From Paludibacteraceae bacterium (GTDB lineage Bacteria; Bacteroidota; Bacteroidia; Bacteroidales; Paludibacteraceae), in assembly GCA_905233375.1 (NCBI GenBank), contig CAJOEJ010000024.1, positions 30,583 to 94,582 of the forward strand: 64,000 nt of DNA. The letters are read 5' to 3'. The notes beneath the pieces are model-generated. The model made no database searches and had not been told where the DNA came from. It saw nothing but the letters and a program-made list of their open reading frames with translations. The position numbers were made by a program, and so were the translations under genes. Positions 43,871 to 52,588 of this stretch are shown here, piece by piece; the first letter of the stretch is position 1; the number at the start of each line of letters is the position of its first letter.

Positions 43871-45021
43871 ACGACTTCTTTCACAAACTTCTCTATCCGT
43901 TCGAGCGCTTCGCAAAGCACCTCATGCGAAGTAGCGAGGTTGATACGCACGTATCCCGTCCCGCCATACATGCCCGAGGGGTTGAGTAACACATGATACC
44001 GCGCGGCAAGTTGCTCGCAGAAACTCTCCGAACTCATCCCGGACGCTTCTATGTTCACCCATGCCAGATACGTTCCTTCCGTCTCGTGCAGCACGAATTG
44101 CGGCAAGCGTTGATGCAGAAAATCACGCAGATAGCAGAAATTGTCATAGACCTGCTTGTTCAACTCGTCCAGCCACCCTTCGCTCTCGTTGTACGCTGCC
44201 ACCTGGGCTACGAGACCGAACGGATTGAGTCCGTTCACCTCGTGAATCTCCAGCGCGTGGTTGATCTGCTCATGCAGCTCCGGGTTGGGAACGAAGATAT
44301 TGGCGCACAGCAAACCGGCTATATTGAACGCCTTCGACGCCGAGGTACACACGCAGAAATCCGTATCGTCCCGGACGATGGTAGCAAAAGGCGTATAGAC
44401 GTGCCCCGGGAACGCGAACTCGCAGTGAATCTCATCCGACAACACGAACAGATGATGCCTGCGCATGATGTCCGCGAGACGCTCCAACTCCTCCCTGCTC
44501 CACACACGACCGGTCGGATTATGAGGGTTACACAGCAGGAACACATCCGCCTCCTGCGCCTTCGACTCCATCTCGTCCCAGTTGATCTCGTAACGGTTGT
44601 TACGCAACACCAACGGCGATGCCACCAACTCGCAACCCATGTTCTCTATACACGCGAAGAAACAGTTGTAAGCGGGCGTAAACGTCAGAATACGAAGCCG
44701 GCAACGGTTGAAACGCAGCTGCAACGCCTTGAAGATCGCCGATACCGCAGGTACCACGGCGGTCGTATAAAGAAGGTTGGAACGGTCTATACCATCCCAG
44801 TTATGACGCCGGCTGAACCAGGATGCAACCGCATCGTAATTGGCTTGGGGAACGATTGAATAGCCGAAAACACCGTGGTCAAGACGGCGCTGCATGGCTT
44901 GGCGTATCGGTTCCGCCGCGGCAAAATCCATATCCGCCACCCATAACGGCAACGTGCCGCACGCCTGATCGCTATCCCATTTATAGCAGTCGGAACCTTT
45001 TCTGTCTATATACGTTAACAT
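43867..45021 (-). CDS. PLP-dependent C-S lyase / aminotransferase of the MalY-PatB type
   Basis: A 384-residue fold-type I PLP enzyme starting MLTYIDRKGSDCYKWD. Motifs are LPLWVADMDFA (about 24-34), FGYS, NPHNPTGRVW (about 165-174), LSDEIHCEFAF (about 196-206, PLP-ring Asp) and CTSASKAFNIAGL (about 229-241, Schiff-base Lys). The family cleaves cystathionine or cysteine S-conjugates, and in MalY also represses the maltose regulon; only the enzyme activity can be inferred. The start at 45021 is fixed by a promoter 30 nt upstream; the longer frame to 45081 runs through it. Its TAG stop opens a repeat. Confidence 0.92.
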   Translation of the reverse strand: MLTYIDRKGSDCYKWDSDQACGTLPLWVADMDFAAAEPIRQAMQRRLDHGVFGYSIVPQANYDAVASWFSRRHNWDGIDRSNLLYTTAVVPAVSAIFKALQLRFNRCRLRILTFTPAYNCFFACIENMGCELVASPLVLRNNRYEINWDEMESKAQEADVFLLCNPHNPTGRVWSREELERLADIMRRHHLFVLSDEIHCEFAFPGHVYTPFATIVRDDTDFCVCTSASKAFNIAGLLCANIFVPNPELHEQINHALEIHEVNGLNPFGLVAQVAAYNESEGWLDELNKQVYDNFCYLRDFLHQRLPQFVLHETEGTYLAWVNIEASGMSSESFCEQLAARYHVLLNPSGMYGGTGYVRINLATSHEVLCEALERIEKFVKEVV

Positions 45022-45050
45022 AAGATATATGGTTATTGTGTTTTTCGCTG

Positions 45051-45082
45051 CAAAGGTACAACAAAATTTTGGAATATACAAG
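45051..45082 (-). promoter_or_regulatory. Promoter of the MalY/PatB-like gene
   Basis: On the minus strand: CTTGTATAT (-33), 20-bp spacer, TACCTTTG (45058-45051), then CAGC. Confidence 0.8.
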
Positions 45083-45289
45083 CCTTTGCGGCGGAAAAAA
45101 CAAATTTATTTGAGTTTTTACGTTGTAAAGGCATGTTATTCGCTCGAAAGAGCGATAGTAGCTTCGAGGTGGGACGGCTTAGCCGTGTCGGTGTCCTCGA
45201 AGGTACCATTCCAAAATTTTTGGAAAAAAGTGCTTTTTAAGCGGAATTATGGACAAAATAATTATTTTTCGCATTTTTTCGCAAAATTA
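45083..45289. other. Spacer between divergent promoters with hairpins
   Basis: No gene seen. CGCTC-GAAA-GAGCG lies at about 45140-45153. A larger stem is closed by CGAGG...CCTCG, with ACGGC-TTA-GCCGT inside (about 45165-45199). The function is unknown; it resembles the hairpin clusters at 13.8 and 16.4 kb in style. Confidence 0.5.
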
Positions 45290-45321
45290 TTTGGATATTT
45301 CAAAAAAAAGTCGTACCTTTG
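45290..45321 (+). promoter_or_regulatory. Promoter of rimP-nusA-infB
   Basis: TTTGGATAT (-33, 45290-45293), 20-bp spacer, TACCTTTG (45314-45321), then CACCG. Confidence 0.82.
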
Positions 45322-45330
45322 CACCGTGAT

Positions 45331-45361
45331 TGAGTGAGAGGGCTGAAAAAGCCTTCTCACT
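45331..45361 (+). promoter_or_regulatory. Leader hairpin before rimP
   Basis: GTGAGAGGGCT-GAAA-AAGCCTTCTCAC followed by TTTTATAAAA, directly after the start site and before rimP. It looks like an attenuator or weak terminator. NusA autoregulation of this operon is known in E. coli; a link here is inference. Confidence 0.5.
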
Positions 45362-45406
45362 TTTATAAAATAATGTATCACTCACCCGCGAACATACATA
45401 GCAACT

Positions 45407-45862
45407 ATGATAGACAAACAGCAATTACAAGCATGGATTGAGCAGTACCTGGACGGTACCGACTATGCATTAATCACCTTGGAGTGCTCCTCTTCCGACG
45501 ACATTCTCGTGGAGGTGGACAGTTTCTCCGGCGTGGACATGGATTTCTGCGCTGGTCTGAACCGGTATCTGGTGGAGAAACTCGGCGATGCGGACTACTC
45601 GCTGGAAGTGGGATCCGTCTCGCTCACCGACCCGTTCAAGACCAAAATGCAATTCGAGAAGCACCTCGGGCATGATGTCGAACTGCTGGTAGAGGGCAAG
45701 AAAATACACGGACAGCTGGTCAGTGTGGACGAGCAGACCTTCAGCGTCGATATGGAGGAACGCATGGCAGTGGAAGGAAAAAAACGCAAAGAGCTCCAGA
45801 CTGTTACCCGCACTTGGCGTTACGATGAGCCCAAATACGTGCGCTATGATCTAAAATTCTAA
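45407..45862 (+). CDS. rimP: Ribosome maturation factor RimP
   Basis: RimP helps assemble the 30S subunit. The 151 residues have the two-domain layout: an alpha/beta N-terminal domain with ILVEVDSFSGVDMDFCAGLNRYL (about 33-55) and SLEVGSVSLTDPFKTKMQFEKHLG, where the family has 'LEVSSPG', followed by an SH3-like C-terminal domain (ELLVEGKKIHGQLVSVDEQTFSVDMEE). Order rimP-nusA-infB is conserved among bacteria and supports the call. It begins about 80 nt after the promoter. Confidence 0.93.
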   Translation: MIDKQQLQAWIEQYLDGTDYALITLECSSSDDILVEVDSFSGVDMDFCAGLNRYLVEKLGDADYSLEVGSVSLTDPFKTKMQFEKHLGHDVELLVEGKKIHGQLVSVDEQTFSVDMEERMAVEGKKRKELQTVTRTWRYDEPKYVRYDLKF

Positions 45863-45907
45863 CTACGCAAAACACGTAAATTACGAAAACTACAAATATC
45901 TATAAAA

Positions 45908-47161
45908 ATGGCAAAACAAAACGAAACAGTCAATTTAATTGACATCTTTTCGGAGTTTAAAGACTTCAAACGGATTGATAAACAGACGTTTATCAACGTA
46001 CTGAAAGACTCATTCACCAGTGTGATCACCAAGATGTACGGTACTGCCGCACATTACGACGTGATCGTTAACCCGGACAAGGGTGACTTGGAAATCTACC
46101 GCAACCGTCTGGTCATGGAGGACGACGACGTGGCGAACCCTGATACCCAAATCGGTATCACGGAAGCCCTGCTGCTCGATGACGAAGCGGAGATAGGCGA
46201 AGAGGTAACGGACAAGGTGGAAATGAGCTCGTTCGGACGACGCATGATCCTCAACCTGCGCCAGACACTGGCTTCAAAAATCCTCGAGTTGCAGAAAGAG
46301 TCCATTTACCAGAAATACAAAGAGATGGTAGGACAAATCGTCACCGGTGAGCTGTACCAGGTATGGAAGAAAGAGATGCTGCTCCTCGACGAGGACGGAA
46401 ACGAACTCTACCTGCCTAAGCAGAACCAGATTCCTACCGATTTCTACCGCAAGGGTGAGATGGTTCGTGCCGTCGTTATCCAGGTGGAGAACAAGAACCA
46501 GAATCCCAAAATCATCCTCAGCCGTACGGCGCCCCTCTTCCTGCAACGTCTCTTCGAGCAGGAGGTGCCCGAGGTTAAAGAAGGTCTGATCGCCATCAAA
46601 AAGATCGCACGTATTCCCGGTGAGCGTGCCAAAGTGGCTGTCGAGACTTTTGACGACCGCATCGACCCGGTTGGCGCGTGCGTGGGCGTGAAAGGTGCGC
46701 GTATTCATGGTATCGTGCGCGAGTTGCGTAACGAGAACATCGACGTCATCAACTATACGCCGAACATCAACCTCTATATACAGCGTGCGCTCTCGCCCGC
46801 TAAAATATCCTCGATGGAGGTCGATGAGGAAGCCAAGACCGCAAAAGTATATCTGCATCCCGACGAGGTATCCCTCGCCATCGGTAAGGGAGGTTACAAC
46901 ATTAAACTCGCCAACCAGCTTACCGGATACGAGATCGAGGTTTATCGCGAGATAGCAGAAGACATGGATGACATCTATCTGGACGAGTTCAACGACGAAA
47001 TCGACCAGTGGGTAATTGACGCATTCAAGGCGATCGGACTCGATACCGCCAAGGATGTATTGGGCACAAGCAAGCAAGACCTGCTACGCCAGACTGACCT
47101 CGAGGAGGAGACCATAGACGAAGTCTTCCGTATCCTCTCCGCGGAATTCGAAAACGATTAA
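45908..47161 (+). CDS. nusA: Transcription termination/antitermination factor NusA
   Basis: NusA binds RNA polymerase and nascent RNA to control pausing and termination. The 417 residues show the N-terminal RNAP-binding domain, an S1 domain (about 135-200, VGQIVTGELYQVWKKEMLL), and KH1/KH2 with RIPGERAKVAVETFD, GARIHGIVRELRNENIDVI and HPDEVSLAIGKGGYNIKLANQLTGYEI. The short acidic end lacks the extra AR repeats of enteric NusA, as is normal in Bacteroidota. It lies 45 bp after rimP. Confidence 0.96.
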   Translation: MAKQNETVNLIDIFSEFKDFKRIDKQTFINVLKDSFTSVITKMYGTAAHYDVIVNPDKGDLEIYRNRLVMEDDDVANPDTQIGITEALLLDDEAEIGEEVTDKVEMSSFGRRMILNLRQTLASKILELQKESIYQKYKEMVGQIVTGELYQVWKKEMLLLDEDGNELYLPKQNQIPTDFYRKGEMVRAVVIQVENKNQNPKIILSRTAPLFLQRLFEQEVPEVKEGLIAIKKIARIPGERAKVAVETFDDRIDPVGACVGVKGARIHGIVRELRNENIDVINYTPNINLYIQRALSPAKISSMEVDEEAKTAKVYLHPDEVSLAIGKGGYNIKLANQLTGYEIEVYREIAEDMDDIYLDEFNDEIDQWVIDAFKAIGLDTAKDVLGTSKQDLLRQTDLEEETIDEVFRILSAEFEND

Positions 47162-47167
47162 AAATTT

Positions 47168-47215
47168 ACCATAACCCCTCCCTGAACTAGGAGGGTTCCC
47201 CCTCGGGAGGTAAAA
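47168..47215. repeat. CCCCTCCC/GGGAGG palindromic mini-repeat between nusA and infB
   Basis: AACCCCTCCCTGAACTAGG, AGGGTTCCCCCTCGGGAGG: two nested inverted repeats in the 144-bp spacer. Same family as 13671, 19437 and 54876. Confidence 0.72.
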
Positions 47216-47305
47216 CATAGTTTTGCCGACCGAAGAGCGGGAACATGGCGTAGATTCACACGAGCGACGAGGTCGCGAGTCGTATCAAGCCATAGTTCAC
47301 GCGAC

Positions 47306-49972
47306 ATGGCAATAAAACTGATAAAAGCATGTAAAGAACTGAATATCGGTATGGCTACGCTCACCGCCTGGTGTGCCAAAAACGGTCATCCTATTGAGTC
47401 CGATCCCAATGTGCGCATTGACGATGACCTCTACCTGCTGCTCGCCAAGGAGTTCAACAAAGACATGGCGACCAAGATAGAGGCGGATCGTCAGGCTGCC
47501 GAGCGCAAAGCACGAGAGGACGCAGAGAGAGAGGCGGAGGAAGCGGCCAAAGCGAAAGCAAAAGCCGAGGAAGAAGCCAAAGCAAAAGCCAAAGCCGAAG
47601 AGGAAGCCAGAGCGAAAGCCGAAGAAGAGGCAAAAGCCAAAGCCGAAGAAGAAGCCAAGGCGAAAGCAAAAGCCGAGGAAGAAGCCAAAGCAAAGGCAAA
47701 AGCCGAAGAAGAAGCAAAAGCCAAAGCCGAGGAGGAAGCCAAAGCTGCCAAAGAACCCGCTCCTGAGCCCAAACCCAAGCAGGAGATCTTCACACTCGGC
47801 AAGCCCCAGCTCAAAGACGGACCCAAAGTGGTCGGTCGCATCGACCTCGATTCGATAGACACGTCCACGCGCCCGGCGAAGAAGACCAAGGAGCAGAAAC
47901 GCAAAGAGCGTGAGGAGCGCCAGCAGGCACAACAGGCACAGCAACAAGCCGCAGCGGCTGAGCGTCGCAAACGCGAACGTATCCGCAGCGGAGCGGCGAA
48001 GGTGGACCCCAACGACAAACGCAACCAGGGCGGAAAGAAAAGCAAGAAAAACCAACCTCGCGAAGCAACGCAGGAGGAGGTCGAAAAGGCACTGAAAGAG
48101 ACGCTCGCACGCCTCTCGCAACCCAAAGGCAAGACCAATACCGCCAAATACAAACGCGAACGCCGTGAGCAGGAACGCGAACGCCACGAGCTCGAAGCAA
48201 TGGAGGCACAGGAGCAGTCCAAAGTGCTCAAACTCACCGAGTTCGTGACAGCAAACGACCTGGCGAACATGATGAGCGTCCCGGTGAACAAGATCATCGG
48301 TACCTGTATGTCACTCGGTCTGTTCGTCTCCATCAACCAGCGTCTGGATGCCGAGACCATCAACCTCGTTGCGGAGGAGTTTGGGTTCACGACCGAGTAC
48401 GTTGCGGCGCATGTGACGGAAGAGATCAACGCCGACGAGGTGATCAACGAGGAGGATATCGAGTCCCGCTGCCCGGTAGTGACCGTCATGGGACACGTCG
48501 ATCACGGTAAGACCTCGCTCCTCGACCACATCCGTAACGCGAACGTCATCGCCGGAGAGGCGGGTGGTATCACGCAGCATATCGGTGCGTACAACGTCAA
48601 GCTCAAGAACGGACAACATATCACCTTCCTCGATACTCCGGGTCACGCGGCGTTCACCGCCATGCGTGCCCGTGGAGCCAAGGTGACGGATATAGCCATC
48701 ATCATCATCGCTGCGGACGATGCCGTCATGCCGCAGACCATCGAGGCGATCAACCACGCACAAGCAGCGGGTGTACCGATGATCTTCGCCATCAATAAGG
48801 TGGACAAACCTGGTGCCAACCCCGACAAGATTCGCGAGCAGCTGTCCAACATGAACATTCTCGTTGAGGATTGGGGAGGCAAGTACCAGTGCCAGGAGAT
48901 ATCCGCCAAGAAAGGAACGGGTGTCTATGAGCTACTGGAGAAAGTGCTCCTCGAAGCCGAGATGCTCGAACTCAAAGCCAACCCCAAACGTCGTGCCAAG
49001 GGTTCCATCATCGAGTCGTCGCTCGACAAAGGACGCGGATACGTCGCTACCCTGCTCGTGCAGGACGGTACGCTCCATATGGGTGACATCGTGCTCGCAG
49101 GTACCTTCCACGGTCGTATCAAAGCGATGTTCAACGAGCGCGGACAAAAGATCCAGGAGGTGCATCCCGGTGAGCCTTGTTCGATCCTCGGTCTGAACGG
49201 AGCACCCCAGGCGGGTGACGAGTTCAACGTACTCCCGACAGAGCAGGAGGCACGCGAGATAGCCAACAAACGCGAGCAGTTACAACGCGAACAATCGATC
49301 CGGACCAAGAAGCATATCGGTCTGGAGGAGATCGGACGCCGTCTCGCGATCGGCGACTTCAAGGAACTGAACGTCATCGTCAAAGCCGATGTGGACGGTT
49401 CTGTAGAGGCTATCAAAGACAGCTTGATCAAACTCTCGACGGAGAACATCCAGGTCAACGTCATCCACGGAGCCGTAGGTGCTATCAGCGACAGCGATGT
49501 CATGCTGGCTGCAGCTTCCGACGCCATGATCGTCGGCTTCAACGTCCGTCCGACAGCTACCGCACGCAAGATGGCGGAGACAGAAGAGGTGGATATCCGT
49601 ATCTACTCCATTATCTACGATGCCATCAACGAACTCAAGGACGCGATGGCCGGTATGCTCTCGCCGGATGTGAAGGAAGAGGTGACGGCAACGCTCGAAG
49701 TGCTCCAGACCTTCCACATCTCGAAGGTCGGTACCATCGCCGGTTGTATCGTGCGTGAAGGCAAGATCAAACGCGGTAACAAGGTACGCGTCATCCGCGA
49801 CGGTATCGTGATCAAGACCGCCGAACTCGCATCGCTCAAGCATATCAAGGATGATATCAAGGAAGCCGGTGTCAACACCGAGTGCGGTCTGAGCCTCAAG
49901 GCGTACGACGACCTCCAGGTAGGTGACATCCTCGAGTCCTTCGAAGAGATCCAAGTCGCTAAGACTTTGTAA
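47306..49972 (+). CDS. infB: Translation initiation factor IF-2
   Basis: IF-2 is the GTPase that brings initiator tRNA to the 30S P site. The 888 residues have an N-terminal IF2_N helix ([25 protein letters not shown]), then a long low-complexity helix of K/A/E units such as [13 protein letters not shown] (about 70-150), a second IF2_N-like domain, and the G domain with [12 protein letters not shown] (about 395-406), DTPGHAAF and [12 protein letters not shown]. Domains II, III and IV follow. The KAE region is built from 15- to 18-bp near-repeats and probably varies in length between strains. A strong terminator follows. Confidence 0.97.
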   Translation: MAIKLIKACKELNIGMATLTAWCAKNGHPIESDPNVRIDDDLYLLLAKEFNKDMATKIEADRQAAERKAREDAEREAEEAAKAKAKAEEEAKAKAKAEEEARAKAEEEAKAKAEEEAKAKAKAEEEAKAKAKAEEEAKAKAEEEAKAAKEPAPEPKPKQEIFTLGKPQLKDGPKVVGRIDLDSIDTSTRPAKKTKEQKRKEREERQQAQQAQQQAAAAERRKRERIRSGAAKVDPNDKRNQGGKKSKKNQPREATQEEVEKALKETLARLSQPKGKTNTAKYKRERREQERERHELEAMEAQEQSKVLKLTEFVTANDLANMMSVPVNKIIGTCMSLGLFVSINQRLDAETINLVAEEFGFTTEYVAAHVTEEINADEVINEEDIESRCPVVTVMGHVDHGKTSLLDHIRNANVIAGEAGGITQHIGAYNVKLKNGQHITFLDTPGHAAFTAMRARGAKVTDIAIIIIAADDAVMPQTIEAINHAQAAGVPMIFAINKVDKPGANPDKIREQLSNMNILVEDWGGKYQCQEISAKKGTGVYELLEKVLLEAEMLELKANPKRRAKGSIIESSLDKGRGYVATLLVQDGTLHMGDIVLAGTFHGRIKAMFNERGQKIQEVHPGEPCSILGLNGAPQAGDEFNVLPTEQEAREIANKREQLQREQSIRTKKHIGLEEIGRRLAIGDFKELNVIVKADVDGSVEAIKDSLIKLSTENIQVNVIHGAVGAISDSDVMLAAASDAMIVGFNVRPTATARKMAETEEVDIRIYSIIYDAINELKDAMAGMLSPDVKEEVTATLEVLQTFHISKVGTIAGCIVREGKIKRGNKVRVIRDGIVIKTAELASLKHIKDDIKEAGVNTECGLSLKAYDDLQVGDILESFEEIQVAKTL

Positions 49973-50027
49973 GATTCCGCGCCCGACGGAAGAAACGATT
50001 CTCACAAAACGATTCTTCCCTTTCCAA

Positions 50028-50064
50028 AAATATGGAACAGAACCCCTCTGTTCCATATTTTTTT
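50028..50064 (+). terminator. Rho-independent terminator of rimP-nusA-infB
   Basis: Perfect 13-bp stem AAATATGGAACAG / CTGTTCCATATTT around AACCCCT, followed by a T-run (TTTT). Confidence 0.92.
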
Positions 50065-50083
50065 ACATTTTCCTTAGAAAATA

Positions 50084-50115
50084 TTTGCATATATAGAGAT
50101 TTTTTTGTACCTTTG
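50084..50115 (+). promoter_or_regulatory. Promoter of the second candidate structured RNA
   Basis: TTTGCATAT (-33, 50084-50087), 20-bp spacer, TACCTTTG (50108-50115), then CAGCC. No protein start follows within 290 nt. Confidence 0.8.
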
Positions 50116-50121
50116 CAGCCG

Positions 50122-50368
50122 CAATGGTTTTTGATCGGCCAAACTTGACCGATCAACCAATAGCGCAAAGCGTTGCGCAGACATATTGAAATATAACGAA
50201 GCGTTTGCTTTCGCTCTTTGCTTGAAAAATTAGGAACTTTTCGGAACAAGAGAGAATCGCAAATAGGCTTCGCGCGTTGGCGTGAAGTTACTATCTGTAT
50301 ACTTGTTCCATGGTTTTCCTAATTACCTCAAGCAGAGTGTGCGGCATAGCAGCCTCACGCTTTTTAAT
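50122..50368 (+). ncRNA. Candidate structured RNA or long structured leader, about 245 nt
   Basis: Between a canonical promoter and a terminator lie several perfect stems and no credible frame: TTGATCGG/CCGATCAA (50131-50138, 50149-50156), GCGCAA-AGCG-TTGCGC (50163-50178), and a long-range pair of arms AATTAGGAA (50228-50236) with TTCCTAATT (50316-50324) and GGAACAAG (50243-50250) with CTTGTTCC (50302-50309). In addition GCAGCCGCAA at the 5' end (50116-50125) can pair with TTGTGGCTGC (50382-50391) beyond the terminator. It may be a free RNA or the leader of the small ORF at 50418. Confidence 0.62.
50336..50366 (+). terminator. Terminator of the second candidate RNA
   Basis: AGTGTGCGGC (50336-50345), loop ATAGCA, GCCTCACGCT (50352-50361): nine pairs with one G-U and one mismatch, then a T-run TTTTT. 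It could act as attenuator for the genes downstream. Confidence 0.6.
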
Positions 50369-50417
50369 AATAACTACTTTGTTGTGGCTGCGCAAAGTAA
50401 AAAAAATAATATAGTAT

Positions 50418-50624
50418 ATGTCGTCAAATGAAATTTTGGCAATCGTTGCTCTAATTTTAATCTTTTTTTTATGTCGGGAGTTGAATTGTTGGTATTTTAA
50501 AATCAATGACCGCAAAAATCAAATGGATAAAATTATTGAAAATCAAGAAAAAATCATTGAACTGTTGATGAAAAGTAATGACAACGAGTCCGTCGACAAT
50601 CCTGATGACTCAGCAGATGCATAA
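50418..50624 (+). CDS. Small single-pass membrane protein with coiled coil
   Basis: The 68 residues contain one membrane helix (ILAIVALILIFFLC, about 6-19), then CWYFKINDRKNQMDKIIENQEKIIELLMK, predicted to coil, and an acidic end. Small proteins with a W-Y/F-K-I-N-x-R motif after the helix are common in Bacteroidota, with no known function. It is AT-rich like the next gene and lies 52 nt after the terminator-like hairpin at 50336, so it may be controlled by it. Confidence 0.65.
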   Translation: MSSNEILAIVALILIFFLCRELNCWYFKINDRKNQMDKIIENQEKIIELLMKSNDNESVDNPDDSADA

Positions 50625-50686
50625 CTTGGATTTAATAAACTACTAATTTATTTTTAAGCCTCGCCTAAGGGAATAGGCAAACTATT

Positions 50687-51088
50687 ATGAAAAAGTTTTT
50701 TTATTTATTTGCGTTAATCGCATCACTAATGATTACTTCATGTACCTCGGTTGGTAAACTTGAAGTTGCCGTTGCTGCAGCTTCCGCTGAATGTCCTATA
50801 GTGCTAGATGAAGCAACAAAAGTTGTAGATATTAAGACAGAAGACAAAAATGTGGTTTATGAATGTGTGATTGACGAAGATATTGCCGGATCTGATATCT
50901 CAGTTTTAGATAATGTAGAGATAAAGAAGCTCTTAAAAAAAGAGTATAAATCTTTGTTCACTCAAGACTCAGAGGCTATTGAATTTTCAAAAATGATAAA
51001 AGATGCTAATTATAATTTGATAATAAGGTTTATCGGCTCTAATTCAGGACATAAATTTGATATAACCATATATTCCTACGAGTTATAA
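50687..51088 (+). CDS. Small lipoprotein of unknown function
   Basis: A 133-residue protein starting MKKFFYLFALIASLMITSCTS; ITSC is a lipobox, so it is an exported lipoprotein with Cys about 19. The mature part (KLEVAVAAASAECPIVLDEATKVVDIKTE...) has no family I know. Composition is AT-rich as in the preceding small ORF, 62 bp upstream, and both end before a perfect palindrome terminator. This could be a small acquired pair. Confidence 0.75.
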   Translation: MKKFFYLFALIASLMITSCTSVGKLEVAVAAASAECPIVLDEATKVVDIKTEDKNVVYECVIDEDIAGSDISVLDNVEIKKLLKKEYKSLFTQDSEAIEFSKMIKDANYNLIIRFIGSNSGHKFDITIYSYEL

Positions 51089-51150
51089 TCACCTCAAAAT
51101 TACCTCAAAGCAATAGGTAAGCAACTATTTACCATAAAAACAGAAGAAAC

Positions 51151-51184
51151 AAGAAAATGGCGGCAACGTTGCCGCCATTTTCTT
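51151..51184. terminator. 34-nt perfect palindrome, bidirectional terminator
   Basis: AAGAAAATGGCGGCAAC and its exact reverse complement GTTGCCGCCATTTTCTT adjoin with no loop bases. The A and T runs at the ends fit a terminator for both the plus-strand lipoprotein and the minus-strand gene at 51335. Confidence 0.82.
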
Positions 51185-51247
51185 TACTCTACTCTTCTCC
51201 TACCCGCCTACGGATCGCTCTATAATAATTAACCGATAAACTATATA

Positions 51248-51290
51248 ACTCATATAAAGCTCATATAAACCTCATACAAGATTCATACGA
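51248..51290. repeat. CTCATATAAA-type tandem repeat
   Basis: Four diverging units of 11-12 bp: ACTCATATAAAG, CTCATATAAAC, CTCATACAAG, ATTCATACGA. Similar in style to the array at 13567 but unrelated in sequence. Confidence 0.75.
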
Positions 51291-51334
51291 ACTAAACGAT
51301 AAAAATTGCTATCTCTGGAAAATATAGAACGAGT

Positions 51335-51697
51335 CTATTTCTCGGCTGCTTTTTTCGCTAAATTCAGCTCATGACGGATAAAATCCCATAAACGCGGATA
51401 CGTGTACTCGCCTTTCTTCCGCGCTTCGCGCTTAAACTCCTCATGACAACGTTCCCACTCCGCACGCAAAACCGGATCATGATAAATCACCTGCGCCTCC
51501 GCATTCACACTATTAAAACGCTTAATCTGAGGACGTTTAGCCATCTTCTTCCGCTGCTCCTTCGTATAACGAGGCTTACGACAAACAGCTAACTCCTTGC
51601 CCTTGTTCTTCACCAAAGTCCGAACGTAAAACTCGTCATCTAACTCGCCCGTGTAACTTGCAAAGGCGGCAGACATCCTGATTCGTCTTCCTGCCAT
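51335..51697 (-). CDS. Basic protein of unknown function
   Basis: A 120-residue, strongly basic protein (MAGRRIRMSAAFAS, KPRYTKEQRKKMAKRPQIKRF, FKREARKKGEYTYPRLWDFIRHELNLAKKAAEK) without signal peptide or membrane segment. I do not recognise a family. The charge suggests nucleic-acid binding, which is inference only. It has its own canonical promoter (51720-51751) and ends near the palindromic terminator. Confidence 0.72.
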   Translation of the reverse strand: MAGRRIRMSAAFASYTGELDDEFYVRTLVKNKGKELAVCRKPRYTKEQRKKMAKRPQIKRFNSVNAEAQVIYHDPVLRAEWERCHEEFKREARKKGEYTYPRLWDFIRHELNLAKKAAEK

Positions 51698-51719
51698 AAG
51701 ATTTATCCTTTATTCGCTG

Positions 51720-51751
51720 CAAAATTACTAAAAATTATTGAATTATGCAAA
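51720..51751 (-). promoter_or_regulatory. Promoter of the basic unknown protein
   Basis: On the minus strand: TTTGCATAA (-33), 20-bp spacer, TAATTTTG (51727-51720), then CAGCG; about 22 nt before the ATG. Confidence 0.78.
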
Positions 51752-51797
51752 TTTTAGGTGACAAAAACGCATTTTTTCATAGAAAAACGCAAAAATA

Positions 51798-51829
51798 TTT
51801 GCTCATGTCAAAAAATTGTTGTACCTTTG
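51798..51829 (+). promoter_or_regulatory. Promoter of rpsF-rpsR-rplI
   Basis: TTTGCTCATGTCAAAAAA: -33 TTTG (51798-51801), 20-bp spacer, TACCTTTG (51822-51829), then CATGC. The spacer motif TCATGTCAAAAAA is shared with the initiator tRNA and rpmH promoters. Confidence 0.83.
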
Positions 51830-51835
51830 CATGCT

Positions 51836-51929
51836 TTTTTCGGTCGAGAGGCTCGGCACATGGCTGAACCTTCCCGTAATAAAGCAGAACAAACTTTTAT
51901 TAACAAACTAAATTTACATTTACTAAACA
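51836..51929 (+). promoter_or_regulatory. rpsF leader
   Basis: About 95 nt of untranslated leader with a small hairpin (CGAG-AGG-CTCG) and CCCGTAATAAAGCAGA. S6:S18 autoregulatory leaders are known in several phyla; a match is possible but not shown here. A 62-codon open frame here includes the promoter and is not a gene. Confidence 0.4.
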
Positions 51930-52286
51930 ATGGTAAATCATTATGAAACTGCCTTCGTTTTGACTCCCGTTTTGTCTGAGCCGCAGACAAAGGAGGCAGT
52001 AGAAAAATTCGAGAATCTTCTCACGCAGAACGGTGGTTCCATCCTGAACCGTGAGGAGTGGGGTCTCAAGCAACTTGCTTACCCTATCCAAGGTAAAAAT
52101 TCGGGCTTCTATTTCATCCTTCAGTTTGATGCCGAGCCCGCAGTAATCGCTACCCTCGAGACCGAGTTCCGTCGTGACGAGCGTGTAATCCGCTTCCTGA
52201 CGACCCGTCTTGACAAGTACGCATTTGAGTACGCCGAGAAGCGTCGTAACAAAGGTCACAAACCCCAAAATGAAGAGGAGGCTTAA
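51930..52286 (+). CDS. rpsF: 30S ribosomal protein S6
   Basis: 118 residues: [56 protein letters not shown], and [27 protein letters not shown]6 pairs with S18 in the small-subunit platform. Order rpsF-rpsR-rplI is conserved. Only 2 bp separate it from rpsR. Confidence 0.97.
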   Translation: MVNHYETAFVLTPVLSEPQTKEAVEKFENLLTQNGGSILNREEWGLKQLAYPIQGKNSGFYFILQFDAEPAVIATLETEFRRDERVIRFLTTRLDKYAFEYAEKRRNKGHKPQNEEEA

Positions 52287-52288
52287 TC

Positions 52289-52555
52289 ATGGCACAGAAT
52301 GACGAAATCCGCTATTTGACTCCGCAAGGCTCGGAGCAAAAGAAGAAAAAGTACTGCCGTTTCAAGAAGAGCGGTATCAAGTACATCGATTACAAAGATC
52401 CTGAGTTCCTCAAGAAGTTCCTCAACGAGCAAGGCAAGATCCTGCCGCGCCGTATCACCGGTACTTCGCTGAAGTTCCAACGCAAAGTTGCTCAGGCTGT
52501 TAAGAAAGCACGCCACCTGGCTCTGCTGCCTTACGTAACCGATATGATGAAGTAA
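52289..52555 (+). CDS. rpsR: 30S ribosomal protein S18
   Basis: 88 residues with the S18 core [63 protein letters not shown]. It binds 16S rRNA with S6. Full length, between rpsF and rplI. Confidence 0.97.
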   Translation: MAQNDEIRYLTPQGSEQKKKKYCRFKKSGIKYIDYKDPEFLKKFLNEQGKILPRRITGTSLKFQRKVAQAVKKARHLALLPYVTDMMK

Positions 52556-52588
52556 TTTAGTAACCCACTTAACAAGAAAGGAAAGAAC

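Noticed and set aside
45029..45337. A 102-codon plus-strand frame
   Set aside because: It lies between and across two divergent promoters and is rich in stop-free A/T sequence only.
50291..50515. A 74-codon minus-strand frame
   Set aside because: It covers the terminator and arms of the candidate RNA and antisense of a small ORF; no supporting promoter or motif.
51758..51946. A 62-codon plus-strand frame before rpsF
   Set aside because: It spans the rpsF promoter and leader.
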